Origin: an uncultured Clostridia bacterium
GTDB lineage: Bacteria; Bacillota_A; Clostridia; TANB77; CAG-508
Assembly: GCA_947625985.1 (NCBI GenBank)
Contig: CANQQF010000033.1
Coordinates: 1-12,029, forward strand
Direction of reading: 5' to 3'
DNA length: 12,029 bases
Shown here piece by piece: positions 1 through 7,936 of this stretch; positions within the stretch are counted from its first letter, which is position 1; each line of letters opens with the position of its first letter. Below the pieces are notes generated by a model that worked only from the letters and a program-made list of their open reading frames with translations, ran no database searches and had not been told where the DNA came from. The position numbers and the translations under genes were made by a program.

Positions 1-1114
1 AAAATGATGTTTGAAATATTAAAAGAATTAGGAGCAAAAGTAAAAAAGAAAAATAAAAAATATATAATAGATGCAACTAATATAAGTAAGCATGAAATAT
101 CAGAAGACTTAATGACACAAATGCGTTCTTCTGTAATTTTAGCAGGTGCATTAATTGGTAGATGCAAGAAAGCGGTGTTTTCGTATCCAGGAGGATGTGA
201 TATAGGAGCACGACCAATTGACCTTCATTTAAAAAATTTTGAAAAATTAGGAATAAATATTACTAAAAACTATGGAAATATTATATGTAGTTGTGATAAA
301 ATAAACGGGGAAAAAATCGACTTGGAATTTCCAAGTGTTCGGAGCAACTGAAAATATAATACTTGCTGCATGTTTAGGAGAAGGAACAACTGTTATAAGT
401 AATGCTGCAATGGAACCTGAAATTTTAGATTTACAAAAACTATTAAATAGAATGGGAGCTAAAATAAAAGGAGCAGGAACAAATAAGATAGAGATTCAAG
501 GAGTGAAGAGCATAAAGAAGGAAGTAAGCTACAATGTTATGCCTGATAGAATTGAAACAGGTACATTTTTATGTGGAGCAGCTATAACAGGAGGAAATAT
601 AATTGTTAATAAAACAAATCCAAATGAAATATTTCCAGTAATAAGTAAATTACAAGAAACAGGATGTATTATAGAAGCTAAAAAACATCAAATAGAAATA
701 AAAGCACCTAAAAAACTAAAGAGTGTTGATTTTAAAACGTTGCCATATCCAGGTTTTCCTACAGATATGCAATCAATTTTTGCAACAACATTGACAATTG
801 CAAAAGGAACATCAATTATAGTTGAAAATATTTTTGAGAATCGTTATAAATATGTACAAGAATTGATAAAAATGGGAGCTAAAATTACAATTGAAGGAAA
901 TATAGCTGCAATTAAAGGTGTAAGGAAATTGTATGGAACTAATATAAAAGCATATGATTTGCGTGGCGGAGCGGCAGTGGTAATTGCAGGATTGCAAGCC
1001 AAAAGAACAACAAGCATTGAAAATGTAGAATATATTTTGAGAGGATATGAAAATCTAGATAAAAAATTAAAAAGTTTAGGAGCTGATATAAATCTGATAA
1101 GAGAAGGAGGTTAG
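1..1114 (+). CDS. murA: UDP-N-acetylglucosamine 1-carboxyvinyltransferase MurA (5' end outside window; +1 frameshift at 340)
   Basis: MurA transfers enolpyruvate from PEP to UDP-GlcNAc, the first committed step of peptidoglycan synthesis in the cytoplasm. The reading frame is open to base 1, so about 50 N-terminal residues of a roughly 420-residue family lie upstream. The ATG at 4 is internal. The active-site loop GGCDIGARP has its catalytic Cys at 196-198, and the conserved LRGGAA motif lies around 959-976. The gene is in two frames. The first frame reads to FPSV (331-339), then meets CGG at 340 and a TGA at 349. Dropping the C at 340 gives FPSVGATENI, the near-invariant MurA sequence, and continues to the TAG at 1112. 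I therefore annotate one gene of 370 visible residues. The stop lies just before the ftsQ ribosome binding site, so the two are probably cotranscribed. Identity is certain; translation through the shift is inferred. Confidence 0.93.
340..343 (+). other. +1 frameshift site CGGA in murA
   Basis: The in-frame codon CGG (340-342) follows GTT (Val). Without a shift, translation ends two codons later at TGA. Skipping C340 gives GGA (Gly) and FPSV-G-ATEN, a conserved MurA segment. There is no homopolymer at the site. A short palindrome (CTTGG/CCAAG, 321-335) lies just upstream, but the other four sites have no equivalent. Confidence 0.85.
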
Positions 1115-1120
1115 TGTACC

Positions 1121-2404
1121 GTGGCTAGACGAAGTAAGAAATCTGATATAAGTGAAATAGTAGATGGAACTTTAACGCCTTCTGAAGAAGAACTAGAAGA
1201 AAACAAAAATAGAGAAATTGAGATACAGAAGCAAAAAGAAAAAAGAAAGAAAAAAGAAATAGAACAAAAGGAAAAAGCAAAAAAAGAAAAGGAACAAAAG
1301 AAAAAAGTAGCAAGAAAAAAAGCTGTAGAAAAAAAGAAAAGAGAAAATCAAAAAAAACAAGTAGAAAAGCAAAAAGCTGAGAAAAAAAAGAGATTAGAAA
1401 AAAAGCAAAAAGAAATAGAAAAAAAGAAAAATATTCTAAAAAAAGAAAAAGAGAAAGAAAAGAAAAAAATAGAAAAACAAAAGAAACTTGAAGAACAACG
1501 TAAAAGAGAAGAAAGAGAAAGAAGAATAGAGCAACGTAAAAGGCAAAAAGAAATAGATGATTTTGAATATGAAGCCAATTCTGCTATAAACATGACGATG
1601 AAAAACAATAAGAGGAAGCAGATGGAAGAAGAATATAATAGGCATAGAGATAAAGAAATAAGAAAAAAAAGAAAAAAAAGAAGAATAATAACTTCGTTAT
1701 TATTGATAGCAATTGTATTAGGAGGAACAGTTTTTGCACTTGTTTCACCAATATTTAATATACAAAATATTCAAGTATCAGGTAATGAACAAGTTGCTTC
1801 AGACACAATTGAAAGTTTATCTGGGCTGAGTGATGGACAAAACATATTTAAGTTTTTAAAAAAGAATGTAATAAATGATATAAAAAAAGAACCATATATT
1901 GAAAGTGTAGAAGTAAAAAGAGTTTTACCAAATACCATTCAAATTAAAGTTAAAGAAAGAAAGAAAAGATTTGCTATAAAATTTTTAAATAGTTATGCAA
2001 TCATAAATAGTCAAGGATATATATTAGAGTTATCAGAGAATCAAGGCAACCTACCAATTATAAGTGGAATTACTACTCCAGAAGAAGAAATTACAAAAGG
2101 TAGAAGATTAAATGAAAACGATTTAAATAATTTAGAAATTATTATAAAAATAATGAACATTTCTAGAGATAATAATATAGACGAGCTTATTTCGGGAGTG
2201 GAAATAACAAAAGAAAATGAAATTAATATTCAGATGGATAGTGAGAAAAAAGTTGTTCATTTAGGCGATGACACAAATTTAAGTAATAAAATTATATATG
2301 TTAGTGCTATAATTAATCAAACTAAAGAACAAAGTGGAGATATTTTTGTAAATGGAGATTTAAATAATAAATTTAAACCATATTTCAGAGAAAAAATTCA
2401 ATAA
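1121..2404 (+). CDS. ftsQ: Cell-division protein FtsQ/DivIB with an extended Lys/Glu-rich N-terminus
   Basis: A bitopic divisome protein; in the family it works with FtsL/DivIC and FtsB to regulate septal peptidoglycan synthesis. The protein has 427 residues, while 250-300 is usual. Residues 1-26 are ordinary. Residues about 27-187 are almost entirely Lys, Glu, Arg and Gln and probably form a long charged helix or coiled coil in the cytoplasm. A single membrane segment spans about 189-208. The POTRA domain follows at about 211-280 (IFNIQNIQVSGNEQV, then NTIQIKVKER), and then the beta domain. The start is GTG at 1121, with AAGGAGG at 1104-1110, ten bases upstream and overlapping the end of murA. 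Position between murA and the DUF881 genes matches dcw clusters of Clostridia. It contains no in-frame CGG and no shift. Confidence 0.88.
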   Translation: MARRSKKSDISEIVDGTLTPSEEELEENKNREIEIQKQKEKRKKKEIEQKEKAKKEKEQKKKVARKKAVEKKKRENQKKQVEKQKAEKKKRLEKKQKEIEKKKNILKKEKEKEKKKIEKQKKLEEQRKREERERRIEQRKRQKEIDDFEYEANSAINMTMKNNKRKQMEEEYNRHRDKEIRKKRKKRRIITSLLLIAIVLGGTVFALVSPIFNIQNIQVSGNEQVASDTIESLSGLSDGQNIFKFLKKNVINDIKKEPYIESVEVKRVLPNTIQIKVKERKKRFAIKFLNSYAIINSQGYILELSENQGNLPIISGITTPEEEITKGRRLNENDLNNLEIIIKIMNISRDNNIDELISGVEITKENEINIQMDSEKKVVHLGDDTNLSNKIIYVSAIINQTKEQSGDIFVNGDLNNKFKPYFREKIQ

Positions 2405-2419
2405 GGAAGAGGTGAAAAA

Positions 2420-3142
2420 ATGAACAAAAAACATGTTGCAATAATACTTGGACTAATGTGTTTTCTATTAGCTTATGGAATTTCGTTACAAGTAAAAACA
2501 GTAAAAAATGCAAATTCAACAATAAGTCAAGATTATGAGGAAAATAACTTACGTGCAGAAGTTTTAAAATACAAAGGAAGATATGATAGAGAATATGAAC
2601 AATTAGGAAATGCAGAAGCCGAACTAGAAAAGGAAAGGCAAGAAGCAACAACAGAAGATAATGAATTAAAAACGATGGAAGAGCAAATTACTAATGGAAA
2701 TAAATTAATTGGTTTTACAGAAGTAACAGGACCTGGTGTAATATTAACATTAAGTGATAGTAAAGTACCAACTACTTCAGCGATGGTAGGAGATTTAAAT
2801 GAATTATTAGTTCATGATATGGATGTATTGTGTGTAATTAATGAACTAAAAAATGCAGGAGCAGAAGCAATTTCAATAAATGATCAAAGACTTATAACAA
2901 CATCTTCAATAGTATGTGGAGGTAATATAATTACAATAAATGGAGAAAGGGTAGGAGCACCATTTGAAATAAAAGCAATAGGATTACCAGAACAATTAGC
3001 AGCTTTATCAAGACCAGGAGGATATTTAAGTATTTTAAAAGATTATGGAATAGGAACGGATCTAAAAAAATCAGATTCAATTACTATACCTAAATATGCA
3101 GGAGTAATAAATTTTGAATATGCTAAAACAATAAATGAATAG
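2420..3142 (+). CDS. DUF881 family membrane-anchored protein (YlxW/YlxX-like), first copy
   Basis: A 240-residue protein of the DUF881 family, found beside divIB and sbp in many Bacillota (ylxW and ylxX in Bacillus subtilis). Its biochemical role is not established; the location suggests a link to division or the envelope. A single N-terminal membrane anchor spans about residues 6-24, followed by a charged, probably coiled-coil stretch (about 40-90). The conserved DUF881 domain then carries NAGAEAISINDQR and PFEIKAIG. The remainder is predicted to lie outside the cell. Start ATG 2420 is preceded by an A/G-rich ribosome binding site (GGAAGAGGTG, about 2405-2414). It is followed after 17 bases by a second gene of the same family, probably an old tandem duplication. 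Confidence 0.86.
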   Translation: MNKKHVAIILGLMCFLLAYGISLQVKTVKNANSTISQDYEENNLRAEVLKYKGRYDREYEQLGNAEAELEKERQEATTEDNELKTMEEQITNGNKLIGFTEVTGPGVILTLSDSKVPTTSAMVGDLNELLVHDMDVLCVINELKNAGAEAISINDQRLITTSSIVCGGNIITINGERVGAPFEIKAIGLPEQLAALSRPGGYLSILKDYGIGTDLKKSDSITIPKYAGVINFEYAKTINE

Positions 3143-3159
3143 AAGGTGAAAAAAGTATA

Positions 3160-3873
3160 ATGAAATCTAACAAAAAAGGTAAACTTATGATTACAGTTAT
3201 CATTGGATTAATTTGTTTTGTTTTAATGGCAGTTATGTTTATGCAGTTTAAAATTGTAAATGAAACTGACATTACTTCGATTGAAACTATGAGAAAATCG
3301 GAATTAACTACAGAACTTGCATCATGGAAACAAAGGTATAAAGAAGCACAAACTAAAAATCAAGAAACGCAAGATAAATTAACTGAATATAGAAATAGTG
3401 AGAAATCTAGTGAAGAGTCACAGAGATTGTTAGAAGAGGAATTAGAGCAAATAAATATTGTATTAGGTAAAACTGATGTTGAAGGACCTGGAATAATAGT
3501 TACAATAAAAGATGCTACTGAAGAAAAGGCAACAGATGTTTCTGGCATTAAAGCTGATAATCTTCTAGTTATAGTAAATGCTTTAAAATTGTCAGGAGCA
3601 GAAGCTATATCTATAAATGAACAAAGAATAATAAACACAACTGATATTGTATTTATTAATGATTCATTCATAAAAGTAAATCAACAAAGAATTTTGTCTC
3701 CATATGTAATAAAAGCAATAGGAAATCAATCATATCTAGAAAGCGGACTTACAGGGACAGGAGGAAGTATTGATGAGTTAAGAAACTTAGGACATGATAT
3801 TAGTATAGAAAAAAATCAAAAAGTTACTATTAATAAATATGAGGGTAATATAGAAACAAAATATGTTCAATAA
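3160..3873 (+). CDS. DUF881 family membrane-anchored protein (YlxW/YlxX-like), second copy
   Basis: A 237-residue paralogue of the preceding gene with the same plan: an N-terminal membrane segment (about residues 8-27), a charged coiled-coil region (about 45-100), then the DUF881 domain with LSGAEAISINEQR and SPYVIKAIG. The N-terminal halves have diverged strongly while the domain motifs are shared, so this is not a recent duplication. The ribosome binding site GAAGGTGA (3142-3149) overlaps the stop of the upstream gene, which suggests coupled translation. Function unknown; two tandem DUF881 genes before sbp is the arrangement known in Bacillus subtilis. Confidence 0.85.
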   Translation: MKSNKKGKLMITVIIGLICFVLMAVMFMQFKIVNETDITSIETMRKSELTTELASWKQRYKEAQTKNQETQDKLTEYRNSEKSSEESQRLLEEELEQINIVLGKTDVEGPGIIVTIKDATEEKATDVSGIKADNLLVIVNALKLSGAEAISINEQRIINTTDIVFINDSFIKVNQQRILSPYVIKAIGNQSYLESGLTGTGGSIDELRNLGHDISIEKNQKVTINKYEGNIETKYVQ

Positions 3874-3907
3874 ATTCTTATAAATAAAAAGAAAGGAATG
3901 AAATAAA

Positions 3908-4300
3908 ATGATATTTATAGCAATTTTATTAGGGTGTATTCTAGGAGCTATATTAGGAATAAATGCACCAATGATTTCTTATACATATTCAAGTTACTTA
4001 GCAATAGCAATTATTGCAGCATTAGATTCAGTTGTTGGAGGTATTGTTTCAGTAACTAACAAAAATTTTGACATGAAAATTTTTGTATCAGGTTTTTTTG
4101 TAAATGGTATATTAGCAATTTTACTTACTGTTTTGGGACAAAAGCTTAATGTAGATATATATTTAGCTGCAATAGTAGTTTTTGTAGGAAGAATGTTTAC
4201 AAACTTAAGTATTATTAGAAGATACTATATTGAAAAATGGGATAAATATTTTCATGAGAAAAAAAGTCAAAAAACAAAAGAAAAAGAGGTTGAAAATTAA
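3908..4300 (+). CDS. sbp: Small basic membrane protein Sbp (DUF1290)
   Basis: A 130-residue integral membrane protein of the Sbp/DUF1290 family, close to the usual family length of about 120. Four hydrophobic segments are visible at about residues 2-20, 28-50, 57-80 and 84-98. A strongly basic tail of about 30 residues ends in a Lys/Glu-rich stretch. Gly-rich LGCILGAILGINAP at the start and DSVVGG in the second segment are typical. The start ATG is preceded by GAAAGGAATG. It is the last gene of the upstream unit, 26 bases ahead of a hairpin. The molecular function of the family is not established; its fixed place ahead of ftsA suggests a membrane role in division. Confidence 0.85.
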   Translation: MIFIAILLGCILGAILGINAPMISYTYSSYLAIAIIAALDSVVGGIVSVTNKNFDMKIFVSGFFVNGILAILLTVLGQKLNVDIYLAAIVVFVGRMFTNLSIIRRYYIEKWDKYFHEKKSQKTKEKEVEN

Positions 4301-4323
4301 TAATAAGTATAGTAAAATAAATA

Positions 4324-4360
4324 AAGTGAAATAGCGACCAAGGTCGCTATTTCATTTCGT
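4324..4360 (+). terminator. Hairpin terminator after sbp
   Basis: An almost perfect inverted repeat: TGAAATAGCGACC (4327-4339) pairs with GGTCGCTATTTCA (4342-4354), and three further pairs extend it outward. The + strand tail (ATTTCGT) is only weakly T-rich. The - strand tail is more T-rich, so it could work in both directions. It separates sbp from the ftsA promoter. Confidence 0.7.
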
Positions 4361-4379
4361 GGATAAAATTGATAAAAAA

Positions 4380-4419
4380 ATATTACAACAATATTACAAA
4401 TATTACAAAAATATTACAA
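4380..4419 (+). repeat. Four direct repeats ATATTACAA upstream of the ftsA promoter
   Basis: Identical 9-base copies begin at 4380, 4391, 4400 and 4411 (spacings 11, 9 and 11), so they lie on roughly the same face of the helix. The last copy ends six bases before the -35 element. They could be operator sites for an activator or repressor, or an AT-rich promoter upstream element. No known regulator motif was recognised. Confidence 0.75.
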
Positions 4420-4425
4420 ATTCTA

Positions 4426-4454
4426 TTGACTTTTTGTAGAAAATGTAATATAAA
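4426..4454 (+). promoter_or_regulatory. ftsAZ promoter (housekeeping sigma type)
   Basis: TTGACT at 4426-4431 and TATAAA at 4449-4454 with a 17-base spacer. The expected transcription start is near 4461, giving a leader of under 30 bases before the ftsA start. The promoter lies directly downstream of the four direct repeats and the terminator after sbp. Confidence 0.7.
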
Positions 4455-4488
4455 TAACACTAGAAAATTAAAAATGGAGGAGTTAACT

Positions 4489-5718
4489 TTGGCAATAGGA
4501 GATATCATAGTAGGTATAGATATAGGAACAGCAAAAGTTGCAACTGTCATAGGTGAAGTAAATAACTTCAACCAGATAGAAACTATATCAAGTACGTCTT
4601 ACAAATGCAATGGTTTAAAAAAAGGTAAAATAATTGACGAAGAAGAAATAAGTCAAAGTATTGAAAAAACTATTAAAGATGCCGAAGAAGAAACTAATTT
4701 AAAAATTAATTCAGCTTATGTTACGATTCCAGGAAGATATGTAACTATTGTTCAAAATAGTGTAATAAAAGAAGTAAGGGACAAGTTCTCAGGAATTTCA
4801 ACAAAAGATGTACAAAACGCTATTATGCAAATAAAAGATATTGAAATCCCAGATAGCCAGATACTTATAGATATTGTTCCAGACAAAGTTATGTTAGAAG
4901 ATGAAACAATAGTGACAGATCCAGTAGGAAAATTAAGTTCAAGTTTTGCAATGAATGCACAAATTATATTAGCAGATAAAGAATATGTAAGACAGTTACA
5001 AAATATCTTCAAAAAAGCTGGTCTAGATATTGATGGAATCATACCAACAACATTAGCAGAAAGAAACTTAATATTAGATAAAAATGAATTGAATGATAAC
5101 ATAATGATTTTAGATATAGGAGCTGGAAATGTAGACATTGGAGTTTTTGAAGGATCAAGCTTTATATATACAAATTCTATACCTCTTGGTGGAGATAACA
5201 TTACTAAGGATATTGCACTTGTTTTAAATATCTCTGAAGAAGAAGCAGACAAGTTAAAAAGACAATATGGCTTAGCTTTGAAATCTTTTATTGACAATGA
5301 TAATGATATCATTTTAAATACATGTAGAGATAGTAAGAAAAACAAAATAATAAAAAGCTCACAATTAATAGAAATTATCGAAGCAAGAATAGAGGAAATG
5401 TTTACAATTATAAATAAAGACATCACAAATCAAGGTATAAAATCAAAAATCAATAATGTAGTATTAACAGGACAAGGAATTATAAATATCAACAAAAGTG
5501 ATGTAGCAGGAAAAATCAATTTAAACATTCCAGTAAAAATATCAACAGGAAGATTAATAAGTACAGTAAAACAAACATACAGAACAAGTTATGCTTTAGT
5601 TAGATATATAGCATCAAGACCTTTTGAAAAAACAGTATCAAGTAGTATTGATACGCAGAATAAAGAAAGCCTTTTTAAAACAATAATATATAAAATAAGG
5701 GAATTCTTTTATTCATAA
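4489..5718 (+). CDS. ftsA: Cell-division protein FtsA (actin-like Z-ring membrane anchor)
   Basis: FtsA tethers FtsZ filaments to the membrane and recruits later divisome proteins. I take TTG 4489 as the start: it has GGAGG at 4476-4480 with eight bases between, and the protein then begins directly at the actin-fold motif IVGIDIGTAKVATVIGEV (DIGT at residues 11-14). In-frame ATGs at 4369 and 4474 lie upstream of the promoter or lack a ribosome binding site. The 409 residues include the second phosphate motif ILDIGAGNVDIGVF, the LGGDNITKDIA segment, and VVLTGQG, which corresponds to the adenosine motif. The C-terminal amphipathic helix SLFKTIIYKIREFFYS is the expected membrane-targeting sequence. 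It is cotranscribed with ftsZ. Confidence 0.93.
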   Translation: MAIGDIIVGIDIGTAKVATVIGEVNNFNQIETISSTSYKCNGLKKGKIIDEEEISQSIEKTIKDAEEETNLKINSAYVTIPGRYVTIVQNSVIKEVRDKFSGISTKDVQNAIMQIKDIEIPDSQILIDIVPDKVMLEDETIVTDPVGKLSSSFAMNAQIILADKEYVRQLQNIFKKAGLDIDGIIPTTLAERNLILDKNELNDNIMILDIGAGNVDIGVFEGSSFIYTNSIPLGGDNITKDIALVLNISEEEADKLKRQYGLALKSFIDNDNDIILNTCRDSKKNKIIKSSQLIEIIEARIEEMFTIINKDITNQGIKSKINNVVLTGQGIININKSDVAGKINLNIPVKISTGRLISTVKQTYRTSYALVRYIASRPFEKTVSSSIDTQNKESLFKTIIYKIREFFYS

Positions 5719-5775
5719 AATAAAAAGATATTAATTTTAAATTTTATATGAGAAGAAAGATAGGAGGAAAACTAA

Positions 5776-6900
5776 ATGATGGAGTACGAGGATAGCAACA
5801 ACATTACTATGATGGATGGAACAGCTACAATTAAAGTTATAGGAGTAGGTGGAGCTGGAAATAATGCTGTTAATAGAATGATTGAAGCAGGTATTAAAGG
5901 AGTAGACTTTATAGCAGTAAATACAGACAGACAAGCACTTCAAACATCAAAAGCTAGTACAAAAATACAAATAGGAGAAAAAATAACTAGAGGTCTAGGT
6001 GCAGGAGCTAATCCTGATATTGGAGCTCAATCAGCTGAAGAAAGTAAAGCTGAAATAGCAGAAGTATTAAGAGGATCAGATATGGTATTTGTAACTTCAG
6101 GAATGGGTGGAGGAACAGGTACTGGAGCAGCACCAATAGTAGCAGCTACTGCAAAAGAAATGGGAATACTTACAATTGGTGTAGTAACAAAACCATTTAC
6201 ATTTGAAGGAAAGAAAAGACTTTCTCAAGCAGAAAGAGGAATTGAAAACTTAAAAGGAAAAGTTGATACATTAGTTGTAATACCTAACGATAAATTATTA
6301 CAAATAATAGATCGTAAAACATCAATTATAGAAGCTTTCAAAATGGCAGATGATATATTAAGACAAGGTGTACAAGGTATATCAGATTTGATTGCTATAC
6401 CAGGACTTGTAAACTTAGATTTTGCAGATGTTAAAACAATAATGCTAAATCAGGGAATGGCTCATATGGGTGTTGGTAAAGCATCAGGAGAAAATAGAGC
6501 AGAAGATGCAGCTAAAGAAGCTATTCAAAGTCCTTTATTAGAAACATCAATTGAAGGAGCAAGAGGAGTAATTATCAATATTACAGGTGGAGAAGATTTA
6601 GGATTACATGAAGTTAATACAGCAGCAGAATTAGTACAACGTAGTGTTGATCCAGAAGCTAATATTATCTTTGGTACAGTTACTGATACAACAATGAAAG
6701 ACGAAATTCAAATAACAGTAATAGCAACAGGATTTGAAAAGGATAGTGCAATCAATCCTCCAAGTATAAATAATGTTGTATCTAAAAACTGGGAAAAGAA
6801 AATAAGCTCAATACCATCATCAACAACATCAACAACAACTTCTCAAAATGATTTAGATATACCAGCTTTCTTAAGAAAGAATAAAAGCAAAAACATTTAG
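5776..6900 (+). CDS. ftsZ: Cell-division GTPase FtsZ
   Basis: A tubulin homologue that polymerises into the Z-ring at midcell, and at the polar site during sporulation. Its 374 residues are normal for the family. Visible motifs are [12 protein letters not shown] (residues 24-35), the tubulin signature [12 protein letters not shown] (109-120), and the T7 loop NLDFADVK (213-220), which supplies the catalytic Asp to the neighbouring subunit. A Ser/Thr-rich linker (about 345-360) leads to the conserved C-terminal peptide [10 protein letters not shown], which binds FtsA and other partners. The start ATG has an excellent TAGGAGGA site ten bases upstream. A second ATG follows immediately; either could be used. 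Confidence 0.97.
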   Translation: MMEYEDSNNITMMDGTATIKVIGVGGAGNNAVNRMIEAGIKGVDFIAVNTDRQALQTSKASTKIQIGEKITRGLGAGANPDIGAQSAEESKAEIAEVLRGSDMVFVTSGMGGGTGTGAAPIVAATAKEMGILTIGVVTKPFTFEGKKRLSQAERGIENLKGKVDTLVVIPNDKLLQIIDRKTSIIEAFKMADDILRQGVQGISDLIAIPGLVNLDFADVKTIMLNQGMAHMGVGKASGENRAEDAAKEAIQSPLLETSIEGARGVIINITGGEDLGLHEVNTAAELVQRSVDPEANIIFGTVTDTTMKDEIQITVIATGFEKDSAINPPSINNVVSKNWEKKISSIPSSTTSTTTSQNDLDIPAFLRKNKSKNI

Positions 6901-6930
6901 CCAACATAAGTAAATATTATAAATAATCAA

Positions 6931-6967
6931 AAAGAAATAATCGATTTTGTCGATTATTTCTTTTTTT
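6931..6967 (+). terminator. Rho-independent terminator after ftsZ
   Basis: AAAGAAATAATCG (6931-6943) pairs perfectly with CGATTATTTCTTT (6951-6963), the stem closed by one further A-T pair and a short TTTTG loop, and the T-run continues to 6967. It ends the ftsAZ transcript. Confidence 0.85.
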
Positions 6968-6979
6968 CTGCACTAGAAA

Positions 6980-7012
6980 AAGACAGTATTTTTAAAATGA
7001 AAGTAGTACAAT
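6980..7012 (+). promoter_or_regulatory. Possible spoIIG promoter
   Basis: A TACAAT -10 element lies at 7007-7012. The best -35 candidate, AAGACA at 6980-6985, is 21 bases away. In Bacillus subtilis the spoIIG promoter also has unusually wide spacing (22 bases) and depends on Spo0A. A single near match to a Spo0A box, TGTCGAT, lies at 6948-6954 inside the preceding terminator. The -35 call is weak. Confidence 0.35.
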
Positions 7013-7030
7013 ACTTATGCAGGTGGTTAA

Positions 7031-7921
7031 ATGACGATTTATATAGATGTAGTTTTCATAGAAAACATTATAATGAATTATATAATTATATTAGCAACAG
7101 CACTTATAACAAAAAACAAGATAAATCATATTAGATTTTTATTATCATCAGCTATTGGTGCTATATATACTGTGGTTGCTTATATAACAAAGTTTAAAAT
7201 ATATTCTAATATAATATTTAAGTTTTTTCTATCTATAATAATAGTATATACAGCGTATAATCCACAAGGTATTAAAAAGATGTGGAAAAAATTATTATTT
7301 TTTTACTTAACTTCTTTTTTGTTTGGAGGAGTTGCATTTGCATTAATATATGTAATAAAACCTCAAGATATATTAATGAAAAACGGTTTGTTTTTGGGAA
7401 TGTATCCATTAAAGACAATTGCAATAAGTGCTATTATTGCATATCTAATAATAATAGGAGCTTTCAAATTAATAAAAAACAAAATGCAAAAAAAGAATTT
7501 ATATTGCAAATTACGTGTGTGTTTAAATAAAAAAATAGTTGAAACTATAGCAATGATTGATACAGGAAATTTATTAAAAGAACCTATAAGCAATATACCA
7601 GTAGTGATAATAGAACGTTCAATATTATACGATGTCTTACCAAAAGAAATATTAAATAATTTAGAAAAAATATTAGGAGGTGAGTTTGACAAAATACCAG
7701 AAGATATTCAAAACGAGTATCGTTCAAAATTAAAAGTTATTCCATTTTCTTCTTTAGGAAAAGACCATGGTATGCTTCTTGGAATTAAACCACAATATAT
7801 TGAATTGATAAAAGAAGATGATGGAGAAATTGAAAAAGAGTATAAAGAAAATATTATAATTGGAATTTATAATAAATCACTAACTAGACGCGGAGAATAT
7901 AAAGCTCTAGTTGGAGTCTGA
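7031..7921 (+). CDS. spoIIGA: Pro-SigE processing protease SpoIIGA
   Basis: A membrane aspartic-type protease that removes the N-terminal pro-sequence of SigE in the mother cell, in response to the forespore signal SpoIIR. Its 296 residues show about five hydrophobic segments in the first 145 residues. A soluble C-terminal half carries the catalytic motif AMIDTGN (DTGN at 177-180) and, later, VIPFSSLGKDHGML. The start ATG has AGGTGG at 7021-7026. Stop and next ribosome binding site overlap, with 15 bases to sigE, so the two form the classic spoIIG operon. It contains a CGG out of frame at 7384 and another at 7891, and neither is associated with a shift. Confidence 0.92.
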   Translation: MTIYIDVVFIENIIMNYIIILATALITKNKINHIRFLLSSAIGAIYTVVAYITKFKIYSNIIFKFFLSIIIVYTAYNPQGIKKMWKKLLFFYLTSFLFGGVAFALIYVIKPQDILMKNGLFLGMYPLKTIAISAIIAYLIIIGAFKLIKNKMQKKNLYCKLRVCLNKKIVETIAMIDTGNLLKEPISNIPVVIIERSILYDVLPKEILNNLEKILGGEFDKIPEDIQNEYRSKLKVIPFSSLGKDHGMLLGIKPQYIELIKEDDGEIEKEYKENIIIGIYNKSLTRRGEYKALVGV

Positions 7922-7936
7922 AAGGATGAAGTAAAA

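Noticed and set aside
335..1114. Second part of murA as an independent gene starting at 335
   Set aside because: It begins in the middle of a conserved MurA motif, has no ribosome binding site and lacks the active-site half.
1348..1645. Phe/Ser-rich frames on the - strand opposite ftsQ
   Set aside because: They are the complement of the Lys/Glu-rich coding tract and have no translation signals.
4380..4419. CRISPR array
   Set aside because: The repeats are 9 bases with 0-2-base gaps and there are no spacers or cas genes.
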